Shown in pieces: positions 10,401 through 22,400 of a DNA stretch of 64,000 nucleotides; the stretch's first letter is position 1; each line of letters starts with the position of its first letter. The stretch spans positions 9,660,893 through 9,724,892 of the forward strand of contig CM012953.1 of NCBI GenBank assembly GCA_000181795.3, in the 5' to 3' direction. Under the pieces are notes generated by a model. That model searched no databases, had not been told where the DNA came from, and was given only the letters and a program-made list of their open reading frames with translations. Origin of the DNA: Trichinella spiralis (Eukaryota; Nematoda; Enoplea; Trichinellida; Trichinellidae). Made by a program: the position numbers and the translations under genes.

Positions 10401-13400
10401 CTGTAATATATATCTATACTTATAGTAACCATGCATTTTTAAATTAAAATACAATTATTTTTAGCATGAAATTATTAAAAATAACAACAGCTGTTATGAT
10501 AAATTATCAGATTCAATTAAATGAACCTAATATGATCTTGCAGTTCTCTTGCTCCTTATAAAAAATATTGTCATAGTGACACAGGATATTCATCTTCATT
10601 GCATAGCTGATCATGCATGTATGATGATGCATATATTTCAATTGTCCTTTTAAATTCAAACAGACAAAAGCGTTCATTTTCATCTTTTGATAAATAAATT
10701 GCTTAAAGTGGTAAATTTTCAAAGTGAAATATCTTAAGATGCAAAATCAGCAGTTAAGAAAACTATATGATTTTAAGACGTTGTTGTTTTTAACAACAAG
10801 CAGCTGTTGCTTTTTATTTTCGTCTGTTTGCCCATGTTTTGGCTTTTTCATCAAGCAACTGGCGTTTTACTGACGTCGCCGCTGAGCAATTTCAAAGGAT
10901 ATCCCATTTGCGGAGGATGTAATTAATTTGCTGCGAATTTGATTTTCTTGTTGTATGTCATAATTTTTGCAAAACATTATCAGCAGCAATGAGCAACATT
11001 TGTTGAACAAAAAAACAAATTTTAATGTTGAAATATTTAATCAAATGTTTCAATAATTATTTCACAAATATACAAAATGAAATGTATATTTTCGGGTGGT
11101 TTATCTTTATTTCTATACTTTGAATCAGAAATATTAAAATTGTTCAACGGCTGTTGCTACTGAGCAACAGTTTTTGACACAGGATTATTTGTTTATTTAT
11201 TTGCAACATTTTTCAAAAAATATTTTCACGTCAGACTTTTCATATTGTAATTATTGGATTTTATTTGATTTAAAAAGTTAGCATTTATGCGAGTGAAATG
11301 GAATTGTCAAAAATGGCCGTAAATTCTGCAAAAGAGTATTTAATGCACAAAATAATAACTACTGAAGCAGGACTAGCGGGAATGGAATATTAAGTTTGAT
11401 ATTATCAGTATGTTAACTTATTTGATGAACTTTATATTTGAAATTATAAAACTGCAACATAAGTAATCATAATTTTGCATGGTAAATTCATCTCTCAGCC
11501 AGAATTTATACTGGCCAAGAAGCAATATGCATGTGAATTGATTTATTCTCGGCATTGATTAAGCTTTGTAGTATTTGCTAATCGTCCTTTTAAAGATGAC
11601 ATTTGTTTGCTCTGCAGGAGCTTCTGAAACGCTTATAAGGAGCAAGCTGTGTCGTTTGTAATCTTTCGGAACAATATTTAAAGTGTGGATCAACAATTTT
11701 AGCTCTCTTCTGAATACTTTTGCCAAAGGGTCATCTGAGAGCAACGATTGGATATCAGTTGCCAATCGATTCTGCTTGCTCTAGGACTAACCACAGACCT
11801 TCAGACAAGTAATAATGTGCTCAGAAATCAGACCATATTCATCCCTGCAAACGAAGAGTTCAATTTTGCAATCATATAGATTTCTTATTTATTATAATGC
11901 ATTCAAATTCAAATAATTCTCCATCTAACAAATATTGAAATATTAACAGAAAATGAAAGCAAAATTTAATCTGAATTAAAAGTTTTTTAATTAAAACAAA
12001 AATGCATATATATATATATATTCTTTTTTAATACAGATGAAATTTGTGATAAAAAGTAATGAATTTAACAAATTTTAATTTATAAACATGTAAATTTTAT
12101 ATAATATATACAAGTAAAATTTATATTATTGAAATAAATGAAACTTTTTCAGTTTGTAGCTCATCCACATTGTCAGCAATTGCTGACATCTATATGGTAC
12201 GAGGGTTTCCCTGGTCGCAGACAAAGCGGCTTAATTATGAATGCATTTTTATGCTTGATGTTGATCCTGGCATGGCCGTTGCTATCTCTGAGTTACATTA
12301 TTCTTCCAAAAAGTCGTCTCGGCCAAGTTGTCCGTGCTCCGTTTATGAAATTCCTCTACTATTCTACTTCGTTTGGTTTCTTCCTCTTTTTTCTCACATT
12401 TGCCACTTTTGAATCGTACAGACACGTGAAAGGAGATTCGTTGGATTCAAGAGCCGCTGAACGAGGTCCGCCATTGTCCATCATTGAAACGCTGATTGTC
12501 ACTTGGGTCATTGGTATTCTTTTTTTTTAATTTACTCGATGTTAAAATCTTGATAACCTTATTAAAAATAAAAGTTAAATTTATGCAATTAATTAAAATA
12601 CAATAAACGAATATTTGTTTAATATTACTTTAAATAATATATAATATAATTTTCATCTGTTGCACTAGGAATGACATGGTCTGAGGTGAAACAACTTTGG
12701 GATGAAGGGTACAAAAAGTACATCCATCAGTGGTGGAATTGGCTCGACTTTATCATGTTATCATTGTATTTGGCCACGTTTGCGTTGAGAACTGTAGCTT
12801 ATTACATGGTGCGAAATGGAAATTTTGGACCGGAAACTCTTGTGCGAACTTATTGGAAATCAGACGAACCAGTGCTGGTTTCAGAAAGCTTATTCGCTGT
12901 AGCCAACGTGTTCAGTTTCGCAAGAATCATATACTTGTTTCAGATGAATCCATATCTTGGACCGTTGCAAATCTCATTAGGGTGCATGCTAATAGACATT
13001 GCCAAATTTTTCTTCTTGTTCTTTCTTATACTCTCTTCCTTTGCAATTGGTTTAGTTCAACTGTATTGGTATTATAGTCCATTAGCGAAAATGTGTGAAC
13101 AAACCGATCATGTTTGCTTGGAAAGCATATCCACATTTACATCGTATGTAGCTACTTATTGGATACATGGATGTAACCACATAAAATTTGTCATTTTATT
13201 ATTTGTTTAGAATGGCTGATTCTTATATAACGTTAATTTGGTCGTTGTTCAGCATTACAAATACAAAAAGTACAGATGTAGGTGAAAGGCACGAAATTAC
13301 TCAATGGACCGGACGCGCACTTTACATCGCATACCATGTCACTTCCATTATTGTACTTTTGAACATGTTGATTGCAATGATGAGCCACTCGTTTCAGCGA

Positions 13401-14567
13401 ATTAATGTAAAAGCTGATTTTTCAAATTTAGCTAAAATTAATATTTTCTTTTGCACGTAGGATCATGCTGATCTGGAATGGAAATTCCACAGAACGCAGC
13501 TTTGGATGGGCTTCTTTGACGAAGGCTCAACTCTGACTGCACCATTCAACATTATCATTACTCCTAAAACAGGTTTAAATTTTCTTCGAAAATCATACTG
13601 CGTTTTTAAATGGAGTCTTGGAAAGTCGGAGTGGCCGAAAGCAAAACGCAGGCCAACAATTAAGGTAACTGTCTTATTAATTCATCCATTTCAAGTGCAT
13701 TAATCCATCCAAATGCAAAGTTGTCAAAATCTGATTTGTAAAAGACAATTGAAATAATATTTGAATAGTGATAAAATTAAGCAAAATTTTATTTATTTAT
13801 TGGTGAATTTATTTCCTTAGCGGCCACGCTATTTGCAGCGTATGCGAGAAGTGGAAGAAGCTAGCGAAATGCCAGAACCAAAGCTGACTTATGAAGTTTG
13901 AAAATTTAAATCATTGACATCCATTTTTTGTAGCTTAGATTTTAATTGCAGACAATAATGCAACGGTTGGTATCGCGCTACATTCACCAGACAAAAAAGA
14001 AATCCCAAATGGAAGGCATCAACGAAGACGAACTGTTGGAAATCAAGCAAGACATATCCAGTCTGAGGTACATTATTATTACTTCTGTTGTTGATTTTGA
14101 GATGAATTTTCCAATTTGTTTTATTCATCATTTATATATTTAAATGTTCCAGATATGAACTGAGAGAAGAACGACGCAAAGAATTGGCAAGAACGTCAAG
14201 CAATTTTGATGGCATAAAAAGAGAAATTTTGAGAACCCTTTCCAGTGCTGATCGTGTCTATCAACCTCGAACTGCCCAAGAACGTGGTCGCAATGGTATA
14301 GAACGTGCGAATACAAATCTCCCGTTGAGGGTAGCGGTACCGGAAAATGATTCGGCAGAAAATCCCACAACTGACGAGACGAGAATCCGTCATCACTTGC
14401 GGTTGGGACGGTCGCCGGATCGTCGCGCTGTGGAAGATCTGAAAACCAGCATTGCAGAAAATGTTTGCAAGCATATGGAAGCAAAAATGCAAGAATGGCT
14501 GGTTGCCGCGTTCAAAACGTTGGAAACAAAAAATGACCAAGAACAACAACCGACACCATCAGTTTAG
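7411..14567 (+). CDS. TRPC-type transient receptor potential cation channel
   Basis: Eight exons with matching phases: 7411-8433, 12153-12513, 12669-13143, 13211-13406, 13461-13664, 13821-13895, 13952-14067 and 14153-14567. They give 954 residues and a TAG stop. Ankyrin repeats occupy about residues 70-215. The TRP_2 linker follows, with its Cys-rich [14 protein letters not shown] and [13 protein letters not shown] blocks. Membrane helices start near 370. The pore region is at about 621-640, S6 ends LLNMLIAMM, and the TRP box EWKF is at 691-694. The TRPC coiled segment [16 protein letters not shown] is at about 805-820. The protein should be a plasma-membrane, receptor-operated, calcium-permeable channel subunit working as a tetramer. 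It resembles Drosophila TRP/TRPL and C. elegans TRP-1/TRP-2; I cannot decide which worm paralogue it is. The pore reads WSLFSI where TRPCs usually have WS(I/L)FGL. Intron 1 is 3.7 kb; the others are 54-156 bp. Confidence 0.94.
9202..9461 (-). CDS. possible nested exon or small gene, unknown function
   Basis: A minus-strand frame preceded by an acceptor (TTTATAGCAG just above 9461) and open to a TGA at 9202-9204. A donor-like AGG|GTAATA sits inside it near 9253. After a short Ser-Asn run caused by a GAATTT repeat, it reads [20 protein letters not shown] and continues with mixed, non-repetitive composition including several Cys, Arg and Leu. No family is recognised. It lies wholly inside TRPC intron 1, antisense to the host gene. 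It could be an exon of a nested gene, a decayed gene copy, or chance. Confidence 0.25.
11559..11844 (-). CDS. possible 3' exons of a nested minus-strand gene or pseudogene
   Basis: The terminal segment 11771-11559 begins after an acceptor (CAAGCAG), reads [20 protein letters not shown] and on to TAA. AATAAA on the minus strand (11547-11542) follows 11 nt after the stop. Upstream, 11844-11799 starts after TTCGTTTGCAG and reads [15 protein letters not shown] in the same frame. The 27 nt between them carry two in-frame TAGs and have GT...AG ends, but that is shorter than any other intron in this window (shortest about 48 nt). It is therefore either an ultra-short intron or a disabled gene. Family unknown. 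Further 5' exons are not visible in the 300 bp before TRPC exon 2. Confidence 0.3.
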
Positions 14568-14743
14568 CAGTGCTTGTTCATTCGTGCTTGCTTGGAACGG
14601 TACAGCTAATGAAAATTGCCAGTGAAATGAAAATTCACCAACCAATTCATACTTCGATGTGCTAAATCATAAGTGGATGCCTTTAAAAAAAATTTTCATT
14701 TTTTGAAAATGTTCTTCGAAAAATTCCATTTACAGTCGATACA

Positions 14744-14749
14744 AATAAA
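14744..14749 (+). terminator. poly(A) signal of the TRPC gene
   Basis: AATAAA lies about 180 nt after the TAG stop at 14565-14567. The region between has no open frame and reads as 3' UTR. Confidence 0.6.
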
Positions 14750-14820
14750 ACTGAATTTGTATTTCATCGTATGAAGAAAAGCAAACTTACCAACAACAAC
14801 AACCGTATATTGATCTTTGT

Positions 14821-14826
14821 TTTATT
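14821..14826 (-). terminator. candidate poly(A) signal of the CDCA3-like gene
   Basis: TTTATT on the plus strand gives AATAAA on the minus strand, 145 nt beyond the stop at 14972. It faces the TRPC signal at 14744, so the two transcripts would end almost back to back. Confidence 0.4.
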
Positions 14827-14971
14827 TGAAATAATTACATAAATACAACTTAACTCTAGTATTTATATTAAAATATGGTAAAATAAAATGTCATTTCATT
14901 TCAACAATTTAAAATGTAAAAAGTTAAACAATAAGCAATTTGAAAACAAGCTACAGTAATAAAATTGGAAA

Positions 14972-15331
14972 TTAAGTAAACTCAGATTCGACAATGGAAT
15001 TTTTTTGAAAACTGGTATCCATGTTTTTCTTTTTAAACAATTTGCTTTCAATGAGTCGTCGATGGAGCTTTTCAGTTTTGAATTTTCGTGCTGAAAAAAT
15101 TGGTGTAGTTGACGTGGATTCGCATGTTTTCAAAGAGGTGGAACTTTCGTCAGCATCTTCCTGTGGAGTCTGATTCACCTCGATCGGAGTTCGAACAATT
15201 CCAGTGCTTGGCGAACGTGGGTCATTTTCAAGCAGACGAGCAATCGAATCTGACTTCAATTTATCCGGTGTCAATGACTTGTCAGGACATTCGTCCAACA
15301 ATTTCCAGTATTTGGTTAAAATTGCACCCAT
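14972..15331 (-). CDS. small CDCA3/Tome-1-like protein
   Basis: An intronless ORF of 119 residues. An in-frame TGA four codons upstream bounds the ATG at 15331, and AAA precedes the start. Residues 37-52 read DPRSPSTGIVRTPIEV, close to the DPRSPSxGIxRTPIxV motif of vertebrate CDCA3 (trigger of mitotic entry 1, a cell-cycle protein acting in SCF-mediated Wee1 turnover). The rest is polar and Ser/Thr/Lys-rich, as expected for a disordered regulator. MGAILT also fits an N-myristoylation start (Gly2, Thr6). I see no KEN box. The protein is much shorter than vertebrate CDCA3 (about 270 residues), so the shared motif supports family membership but not the same mechanism. It converges on the TRPC gene with under 0.4 kb between the stops. 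Confidence 0.6.
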   Translation of the reverse strand: MGAILTKYWKLLDECPDKSLTPDKLKSDSIARLLENDPRSPSTGIVRTPIEVNQTPQEDADESSTSLKTCESTSTTPIFSARKFKTEKLHRRLIESKLFKKKNMDTSFQKNSIVESEFT

Positions 15332-15339
15332 TTTGCTAG

Positions 15340-18300
15340 TTCAAATAAAATTATGTAGTAGAAACAAAAATTTCAATTCAAACTCTAAGTTTTTAGCAAT
15401 ATAACAAAATAACATTAAACTCTACACCAAAAGCAAATATAAATAAAATGAATTTTGAGAAAAAAACTTTTAATAATTGAATAATATTTTAGATGAAAAT
15501 TAAAATTTTTTAATCAAAGAACATACAATTTCAGTTATATTCAAATATATTGCACACATTTAATTAAAAATCAGCAATAAAACATCAATAGCAACGTACT
15601 GTTAAAATTACCTATATTTTCTATTTTTATTGAAAAACAGAGCAAATATGTCTATAACTTCTTAAGTTCCTCAGTAAAACCAAACCTATTTTTAAAAATG
15701 TATAATTTCTATTTCAAAGTTTTGCTTCAAATGTTTTACAAGCTATGATGTATTTTAGCTATCGTTTAAATACAACTGCTAGAAGGAGAGCACAAGTTGC
15801 AAAAGACAAAAAAAGTGAGACACTTCACATAGGAGACGTTAATTCTGCCATCAAGACTATGAAATGAGCAATATTTTAGTAAAGTCAAAATTTTGCTCTC
15901 ATCTACTTTTCCTTATGAACTAAAAAATTATACTGTTACATAACTTGGTAAAATATTACGCTACATTGTGGACAACTAAAAATTTTATAATGCAAAGAAC
16001 GTGAAGAATTACTCATTGGAAAACATACATTTTGAATAAATTCTGGTCATCCGATGCAAGTTTCTTGAACAACTGCGAAGAATTGCAGCGTTCTCAAATT
16101 GTAATTTAATAAAATAAAAAAAGCTACATTAAATTCATAAAAATTTTCCATGTAAATATAGTATAAAAAGTAAGACAATACCTGTCACGTTCGGCGTTTT
16201 AAGTTGTAAACGCAATTGCAGGTTTGTGAGCAGTATACTGTAATATTTGAAATTTGCAATACTTAATTTTCTTTGAACTACTTGTTGATGATAAAAATTA
16301 TAAATGGACATGAGAAAATGTAAAATGAAATGAAATGAAATTAATATGCTATTGAAAAATAAAATAATAAATTTATCAATGCATTTTAAATATAAAATTT
16401 ACAAGTAAAGGAACAAATAAAGAGAAAATTGATTATCATATTTTAACTAAATACACATCAGAAGTCGACATAATTATTCTGATGCCAATGAATGGATTTC
16501 ATTAATCAGTAACTTCAAAGAATAATATTTAATTTTAATTATTGCGCTATTTAAACTGTGCGCATGTTGATATGTTTTATGGAATTTATTATGAATAAAT
16601 TTTATTTTAAATCAGATAATTTTGATTAGAAATTTCGCCAATAGTTTGTCATAATTTGTTCTGAAATAAGATTAATAATGAATAGTTTTACATATTTATC
16701 AATTTCTAAATTTTATTATAACTTTCTGCTGCCGTGCAACTTTGGACAAAACTTTACTATTGTTAATTTAGATCACATTTTCTGTTTAGCCTTCACGACG
16801 ATGTGTCATCCGTGACCTGTTTGTCATAAGTTGATGAAATATTTTTACATTTTAATGAATACGAATACAGCATTAATTGCATTTTTTTCATAACTTATGT
16901 CTAATAAATTATCTTTATTTCAGTTATCCGTATAAAATTTAAATTGACTTGAAAATTGGATTGTTTGTAAATATTATTTAAAAATATAACAAATCTTAAA
17001 AAAATTTTAATTTTCTCATAATTTTTTTTGCAAGATTTTGTCTTGCAATTTGAATGCAATTTATGAATAAGGGAAATTTTGAAAACAATAACAGAATGAT
17101 CATTTCAAGTATAGAATATTTGCAAAAGCTTGGCAAAGCCAACATTATTGAAATAATAATAATTTCATCTTTTGCTCTATAATCATGCTGAAATGCTGAC
17201 GAAAATGTTTGTTGACTTATTTTTGCACATTCTTTGGCTAAGGTTTTCCCGTTTATTCATCGTCATAAAATGCGGTCATGCTTGTTACAACTGTCGACAA
17301 GGAAATTTGACAAAATTTCAGTGGGAAAAAATTCTTGGGAAAAAACTTTTTTTTTAATTAATTTATTTGTTTTGCAAAATTCATTTTCAAATTTTTTGTC
17401 TATTTTATCATGGAAGCGTGGAATTATCATTTCAGCTACAGTTATTTCAGTTGGATGTGCTTTGCTTATTCAATTGAACAGCAAACAAATTTCAAATTTT
17501 CCAAACTAATATCCCAAAAGCAATTTTATGAGAAAAAAAATATATATTCTATACTCTATATATTATGTTATTATGAAAATTTTAAATGTACAACTTTGAC
17601 ATAAAATTATATATCATTCATTTATTATTTCATTTTTTAATCGTTTTTACAAAACATATTTTTTCTATACATATATTTCCATCTTTATTTTAAATGGAAA
17701 TTTTAAAAATTGAATAATTTCTTCATATCACTAATAAGTGAAGAACATTTGGATGTTCATCTGATATTTCAATTTTGATGCATGCAAAATGATATTCAAA
17801 AATTCCATTTGCCAAGTATCAATGATGATGCATGAATTTATTTCTTGAATGCCATTAAAATTTTGTTCTTTTTTTGTAAATGAATTTTCCAAATCTATAA
17901 AATATTTTACATATGAGAGAAAATATGATTTTAATTTAATTTTCTCTTTCATCGATTATGAATATGATTTCTAAAAACTGATAAAAAACTATTTCAATAA
18001 TGACGATGTTGTGCTTTCAAAAAACATTAGTACTGTATGATGAATTGCTTTTTATTTCATGATTTCTGCGGTGTGATATTTCAATACCAAGATAAAGTGA
18101 AAAATGAAATAATATGTGATTCAATGTTTGTATTCTTTTTTTTTGTTTAAAATGAAATTTAACTTCTCAAATTTTTTTTCTATTGCATTGCACTTCATGT
18201 TGCTGGTATTGTTGTATTTCGTTGGCGGTTCTGGTAAAGAGAATGCTCTTTTTATTATTTAAATATCTAAACTGGAGAATTGGTTAAATTGAACTAGTTG

Positions 18301-18690
18301 AAAGCTGATATAATAGGTAAATTTCCAACATATGTGTGCGTTGAAATGAAATTTTTGATCATTACTTTTGTGACATGCATTGTTCAGAAAGTGAATAATG
18401 TGGACAAAATTAAATTTATTCAATAAATAAACATTTAAATAAATAAAAAAAACAATATGATAGTGATTTGTTGACCGATTTATCATCTAGGGCATTGACG
18501 TGGATAGTGAAGTGGTGTCGTGGATGGATACTTTTGCTTTTTGTTCTTCAATTTGACCACCGCAAGCCGTTTATGCTACAACAATGAGTATGAGTATAGA
18601 AGAAACTGGTTGGTTTGCAAAGAGATGATTCATTATTAGTTGGTGTGAAAAATTGTTCTCAATTTATGTTCATTATGATTATGATTATTA
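15340..18690. other. AT-rich intergenic stretch
   Basis: About 3.3 kb of AT-rich DNA between the CDCA3-like start and the let-805 promoter area. Only short AT-driven frames are present (for example near 17172-17509), without splice-site or composition support. I see nothing functional in it. Confidence 0.65.
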
Positions 18691-18699
18691 TTAAATTGA

Positions 18700-19356
18700 A
18701 ATCGACTCTCAGACTTGTCACTTGACTGACCAAAACTACCGCTGCGCTTCATCTGTACAAACAATTTTCTCCGTTTACGAACAGGTATGAAACAGCTTCA
18801 TTGTAATTTAATTTCAAAAGAAGCACGACAGATGTCGTTGCTAGACGTCTTGTCATTGTGACGCATAGCAGCCGGCTGACTGGCTGTCCGGTTGACTAAC
18901 TAACTGACTGACTAACTAACTGGCTGTGCATCTATATGTATGTATGTATGTATGCATGTATGTACGTAAGTCTGTATTCATGTATAGTATTTATGCATAT
19001 GTGTTTGTGTGAGTGAGTTTGTCTGTATCTGTGCTTCAGTATATAAATATAGAAATAGAAATATATATCGTGTGGTGGCAGACTTGGACGACTGTCAACT
19101 TGTGTCATCAACGCTTGCTACCAACGATAGGATAAGACGCATCTAGGCCAGTTTCAATTTAGATCTCTTCATTTCTTCTCTTCCGTTCGCACACTGCCAG
19201 CACAGTTGTTCGTTGGTCAACGTCGGTTGTCGTAAATTCCAATTTTCACTGTTTGGTTTCTGTCTACTCTGCTCCGCTGAAAGCTGACGCTATTTTTTCA
19301 CTCAACTACAACCGACGTCTGAGCATCCTGTGCACCTCCAACTATCCGGCGCTTCA
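18700..19356 (+). promoter_or_regulatory. let-805: promoter and 5' UTR region of let-805
   Basis: A GC-richer block precedes the signal-peptide exon. It includes tetranucleotide tracts: (GACT/AACT)n at about 18890-18930 and (TATG)n at about 18936-18966. The DNA from about 19080 to 19356 has exon-like composition and probably contains the transcription start and 5' UTR. Promoter elements are not resolved. Confidence 0.4.
18886..18966. repeat. tetranucleotide microsatellites
   Basis: ACTG/ACTA-type units are followed by TATG units with small interruptions. They are simple repeats within the putative let-805 promoter. Confidence 0.85.
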
Positions 19357-19438
19357 ATGCGCTTCCACTACACCGTTTGCCATCACTTTGGCCAACTTTG
19401 CCATCTCCTTCTTCTATTTCTTCTATTTTTCTATTCAG
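19357..19438 (+). other. let-805: let-805 exon 1: signal peptide
   Basis: ATG at 19357 opens MRFHYTVCHHFGQLCHLLLL, followed by a hydrophobic run LFLLFFYS, and ends at CAG|GTAAGT in phase 1. It joins in frame to the phase-1 start of the first FN3 exon at 25485, giving FFYS-GNGQNLVRV. The phase agreement alone could be chance (one in three). The signal peptide, the strong donor and the need for an export signal on an extracellular FN3 protein make it the best first exon. A second frame through the same exon starts with TTG and gives no signal peptide. Confidence 0.65.
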
Positions 19439-22400
19439 GTAAGTAGTGACTTTTTTCAACTTGTTTACTTACTTACTTAATTAATTAATTCATTATTTAT
19501 TTATTTCAAACAGTCATTCATATTGCCTATTAATGTTGATCATAATTCATATATATATGTATATATTAATCATTGATATGACAATTTTGGAATGCAGCTG
19601 TAGAGATGCACTACAGGGACATGTAAATTTGGCCGGGCCAAGGTTTCTACCATGCCAATGCGTACAATCTTGAGACATTTGTTTTACATTTGCTTCTTCC
19701 ACTTTGGCGTGTTTCTAAACTTCAGTCGCGTTCATCTGCAAAAGAAAGATGTCACTTTTTGTCGCGGTTGCATTTGCAAGACGTTGAAGTGGAAGGTCGC
19801 GAGCGTCAACAGCTTCTCGATGTGAAAATGGTTTATTCAACTTCTGTCACTACTGACTGCTATAGCGAAAACGTTCTGCCTAAAGTGACAATTTGTACAC
19901 ATGTATATATGGAATAATTAAAATTTAATTAATTAATTTACATTAGCATTTAAATGAATAAATGAATATATTTTTGCTTCAGATGATCTGATATTTCAGA
20001 GGGGCAGATACATTTTGTGGTTATTGTTTTCAGCTTCACCTATATGCAGCAATTGTGTACACTGAAAAAGAAACGACGATCAGTTTTTGTTGAAATGCAA
20101 ACTGATAAAAGTGAGCAACTAAGTCGACCTGACAACTTTGCTGTGCTTTGTTGCTTTTCTTGCTATGAATAGATAGATGCACAGTTTCATTCAACAACAC
20201 CCCTGTAAAATGTTTCTTCAGCTTTCAAATATGTAAATTTCTATTTCTTGTATTTTTTTCAAAATATAATCGATGCGTATATGCAGTGCGAGAATGTATT
20301 TTTTTTCTCTTTGTCCTGGATATTTGAATTTTTGTAAAAGTAGGATTTTAGGTAATTGTAGAGGGTTGTTGTTTTTAAATATTCTTTTCTTTGCAATAAT
20401 GCTTTTACGTGCTTTGAAAAAACCAATCAATCGAAACAGAGCAACCAACATGAAGGCATTTCTGCTTTTTTTCTTTGAAATTCTATTCTTTTCCATTGCA
20501 TTCCAATATCGACGATGGACATTCATTCCTCCAGTTGTGAACCACAACTTTTTCTGTTAATTTTTTTTGTTGTTTACCGCCGCGTGAGAAAATTGGTCAA
20601 TTTGTAAAATATTTTGCACATTCGACTGATGGTTAGTTTTGTTCAGTTGATTGGTTTCGTGTCGGCGTAACAGAAGGCAATTATGCCAGCCATTTCTGCT
20701 TCAAACCAGACTTCTTCGCCTTCAACTTCTCTTCCCACTGCCAACATTATTTGTCTGTTGAATTTTTTACTTTACAAAAGTATATTCAAATTCCAGTGGA
20801 AAATTTGTACGGATTGTCGATATCAGTTTGGAATGCGAGCAAGTCGACCGACCGACTAACGGCACACCCTGATGCTGAGCTCGGATTCGGGTCGAGTCGA
20901 ATTTTTGGGAAATAGTCAATTTCAAATGGGGTTCAATTTGGAAATCTGCCCAAAACACGTTTATCAATTTCGGCTTTCCAAGGACAACAACATCGGCATA
21001 CTATACATCTGTCGCAAATTCCATTTTACAAATGAATCATTATTTTTCGTTGGTTTTGGAAATTTATTTCCGCTGTTCATTCAGATCTTGAAGAAATAAT
21101 AATTTTCAAATTTACAACTGCTTGATTGGATTTATTTTCATTGAGCAGAACGTTTTCAATAAATACAATTAAAAAGTTGCCAATTGGTCAGTTGAACTTA
21201 TCAGATATCAGATATACGAGGTAGATGAATGATTAATTCTTCAATTTCAATTATTACAATTGAAATATTTACATCTTTATTATGGAAAAAATGTTTCACT
21301 GGTGGCATATTGTAAAACTATGGTCATTATTTGCGTGCCATGTTTGATGTATAAATTTGGCCGCCACGCGCGACCGACTTCTTTCACCGACGCTTCTTGC
21401 TATCATGCTTCAGAATCGTCGTGGAATTTGCTCTACTTCTCCTTTCAACAGGGGAGTAGAGGAGAACAGAAAACAGAAACAGATGAATAATGATATTATT
21501 ATTATTATTATTAATTAAAAAAAGAGAGAGAAAGATGGAAATCACAAATCACAATTACTGTATGCTTTTTCTGTAGCACTGAATTCAATGCTTGTTGGTG
21601 GTTGTTGTCAATGACAAATGCATCAAACTTGCGCTTCCTAAATGTATCCATTTTTTCTTCTAATTAAATTTTATTGCCTCAGGTTATGATGAGTCAGATT
21701 AACAAATCAGAAATGGAATGCGTTTATGATTCGTACGTTTACCAATTTCAGCTATGACTTGCCCCAGGATGTGCCGGTTTCATTGCTATCTTTTATGATT
21801 ACTCGTTATTCTGCATCATTAAAGATGATTTTGCCTTGCATTTTCATTTATCACGCATGTTTTCTACAAACAAATATGAAATATTTGAAATTGTTGAAAA
21901 AATTTAATCCAGCAATTAAAATGCTATTACCAGTTGCATGAAGCTGTACTTAATTATTCACGATGTTCATTAGCTTGTTTTTAATGCTATTCATAGAAGA
22001 TAATTCAATTCAATACGTTTTACTGCTTTTTCTCTGTTGCAACAGCTCAAACTACAGTTGATCAAATTTCATCTATAGCAAATATAGTACAAAATTAGTA
22101 GACATACATACGTCTATCCACATGATACACACTGCATTCAATACTTTAAACATCGAAAAATATCGCATAACACAATATACATCATTTTATTTCATATATT
22201 TTGAAATTTTACTTGAATCTGAATTTTCTGTTATAAAATATATCATTTTACAACAATTTCCTGAAGAATAATCTCTGTTTGGTGTCAGTTTACATTGTGT
22301 ACTTTGCAAATTTTTTTATGTTAAAATTAATTTTTTGTGAATAATGAAATCATGAATATATTCATCTGCAATTTATTATGCAAAAATATTATTATTTTGA

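Larger units (their letters stand above)
8434..12152 (+). other. large first intron of the TRPC gene
   Basis: The intron opens with GTAAGA and closes with CTTTTTCAG, phase 0, between residues 341 (Q) and 342 (F), inside the conserved RLALKY...FVAHP segment. It is mostly AT-rich. It contains two minus-strand coding-looking segments listed separately, a GC-richer patch at about 10840-10930 in which I see no gene, and a short (AT)n run at 12003-12020. Confidence 0.85.

Noticed and set aside
20218-20560. Overlapping plus and minus frames of about 100 residues in let-805 intron 1
   Set aside because: Both are Phe/Leu/Ile/Lys-rich from AT-rich DNA, overlap each other, and lack splice sites in the phase needed by let-805.
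20683-20859. 58-codon plus frame MPAISASNQTSSPSTSLPTA in a GC-richer island of let-805 intron 1
   Set aside because: Too short, with no donor or acceptor that fits the surrounding exons. Kept only as part of the island description.
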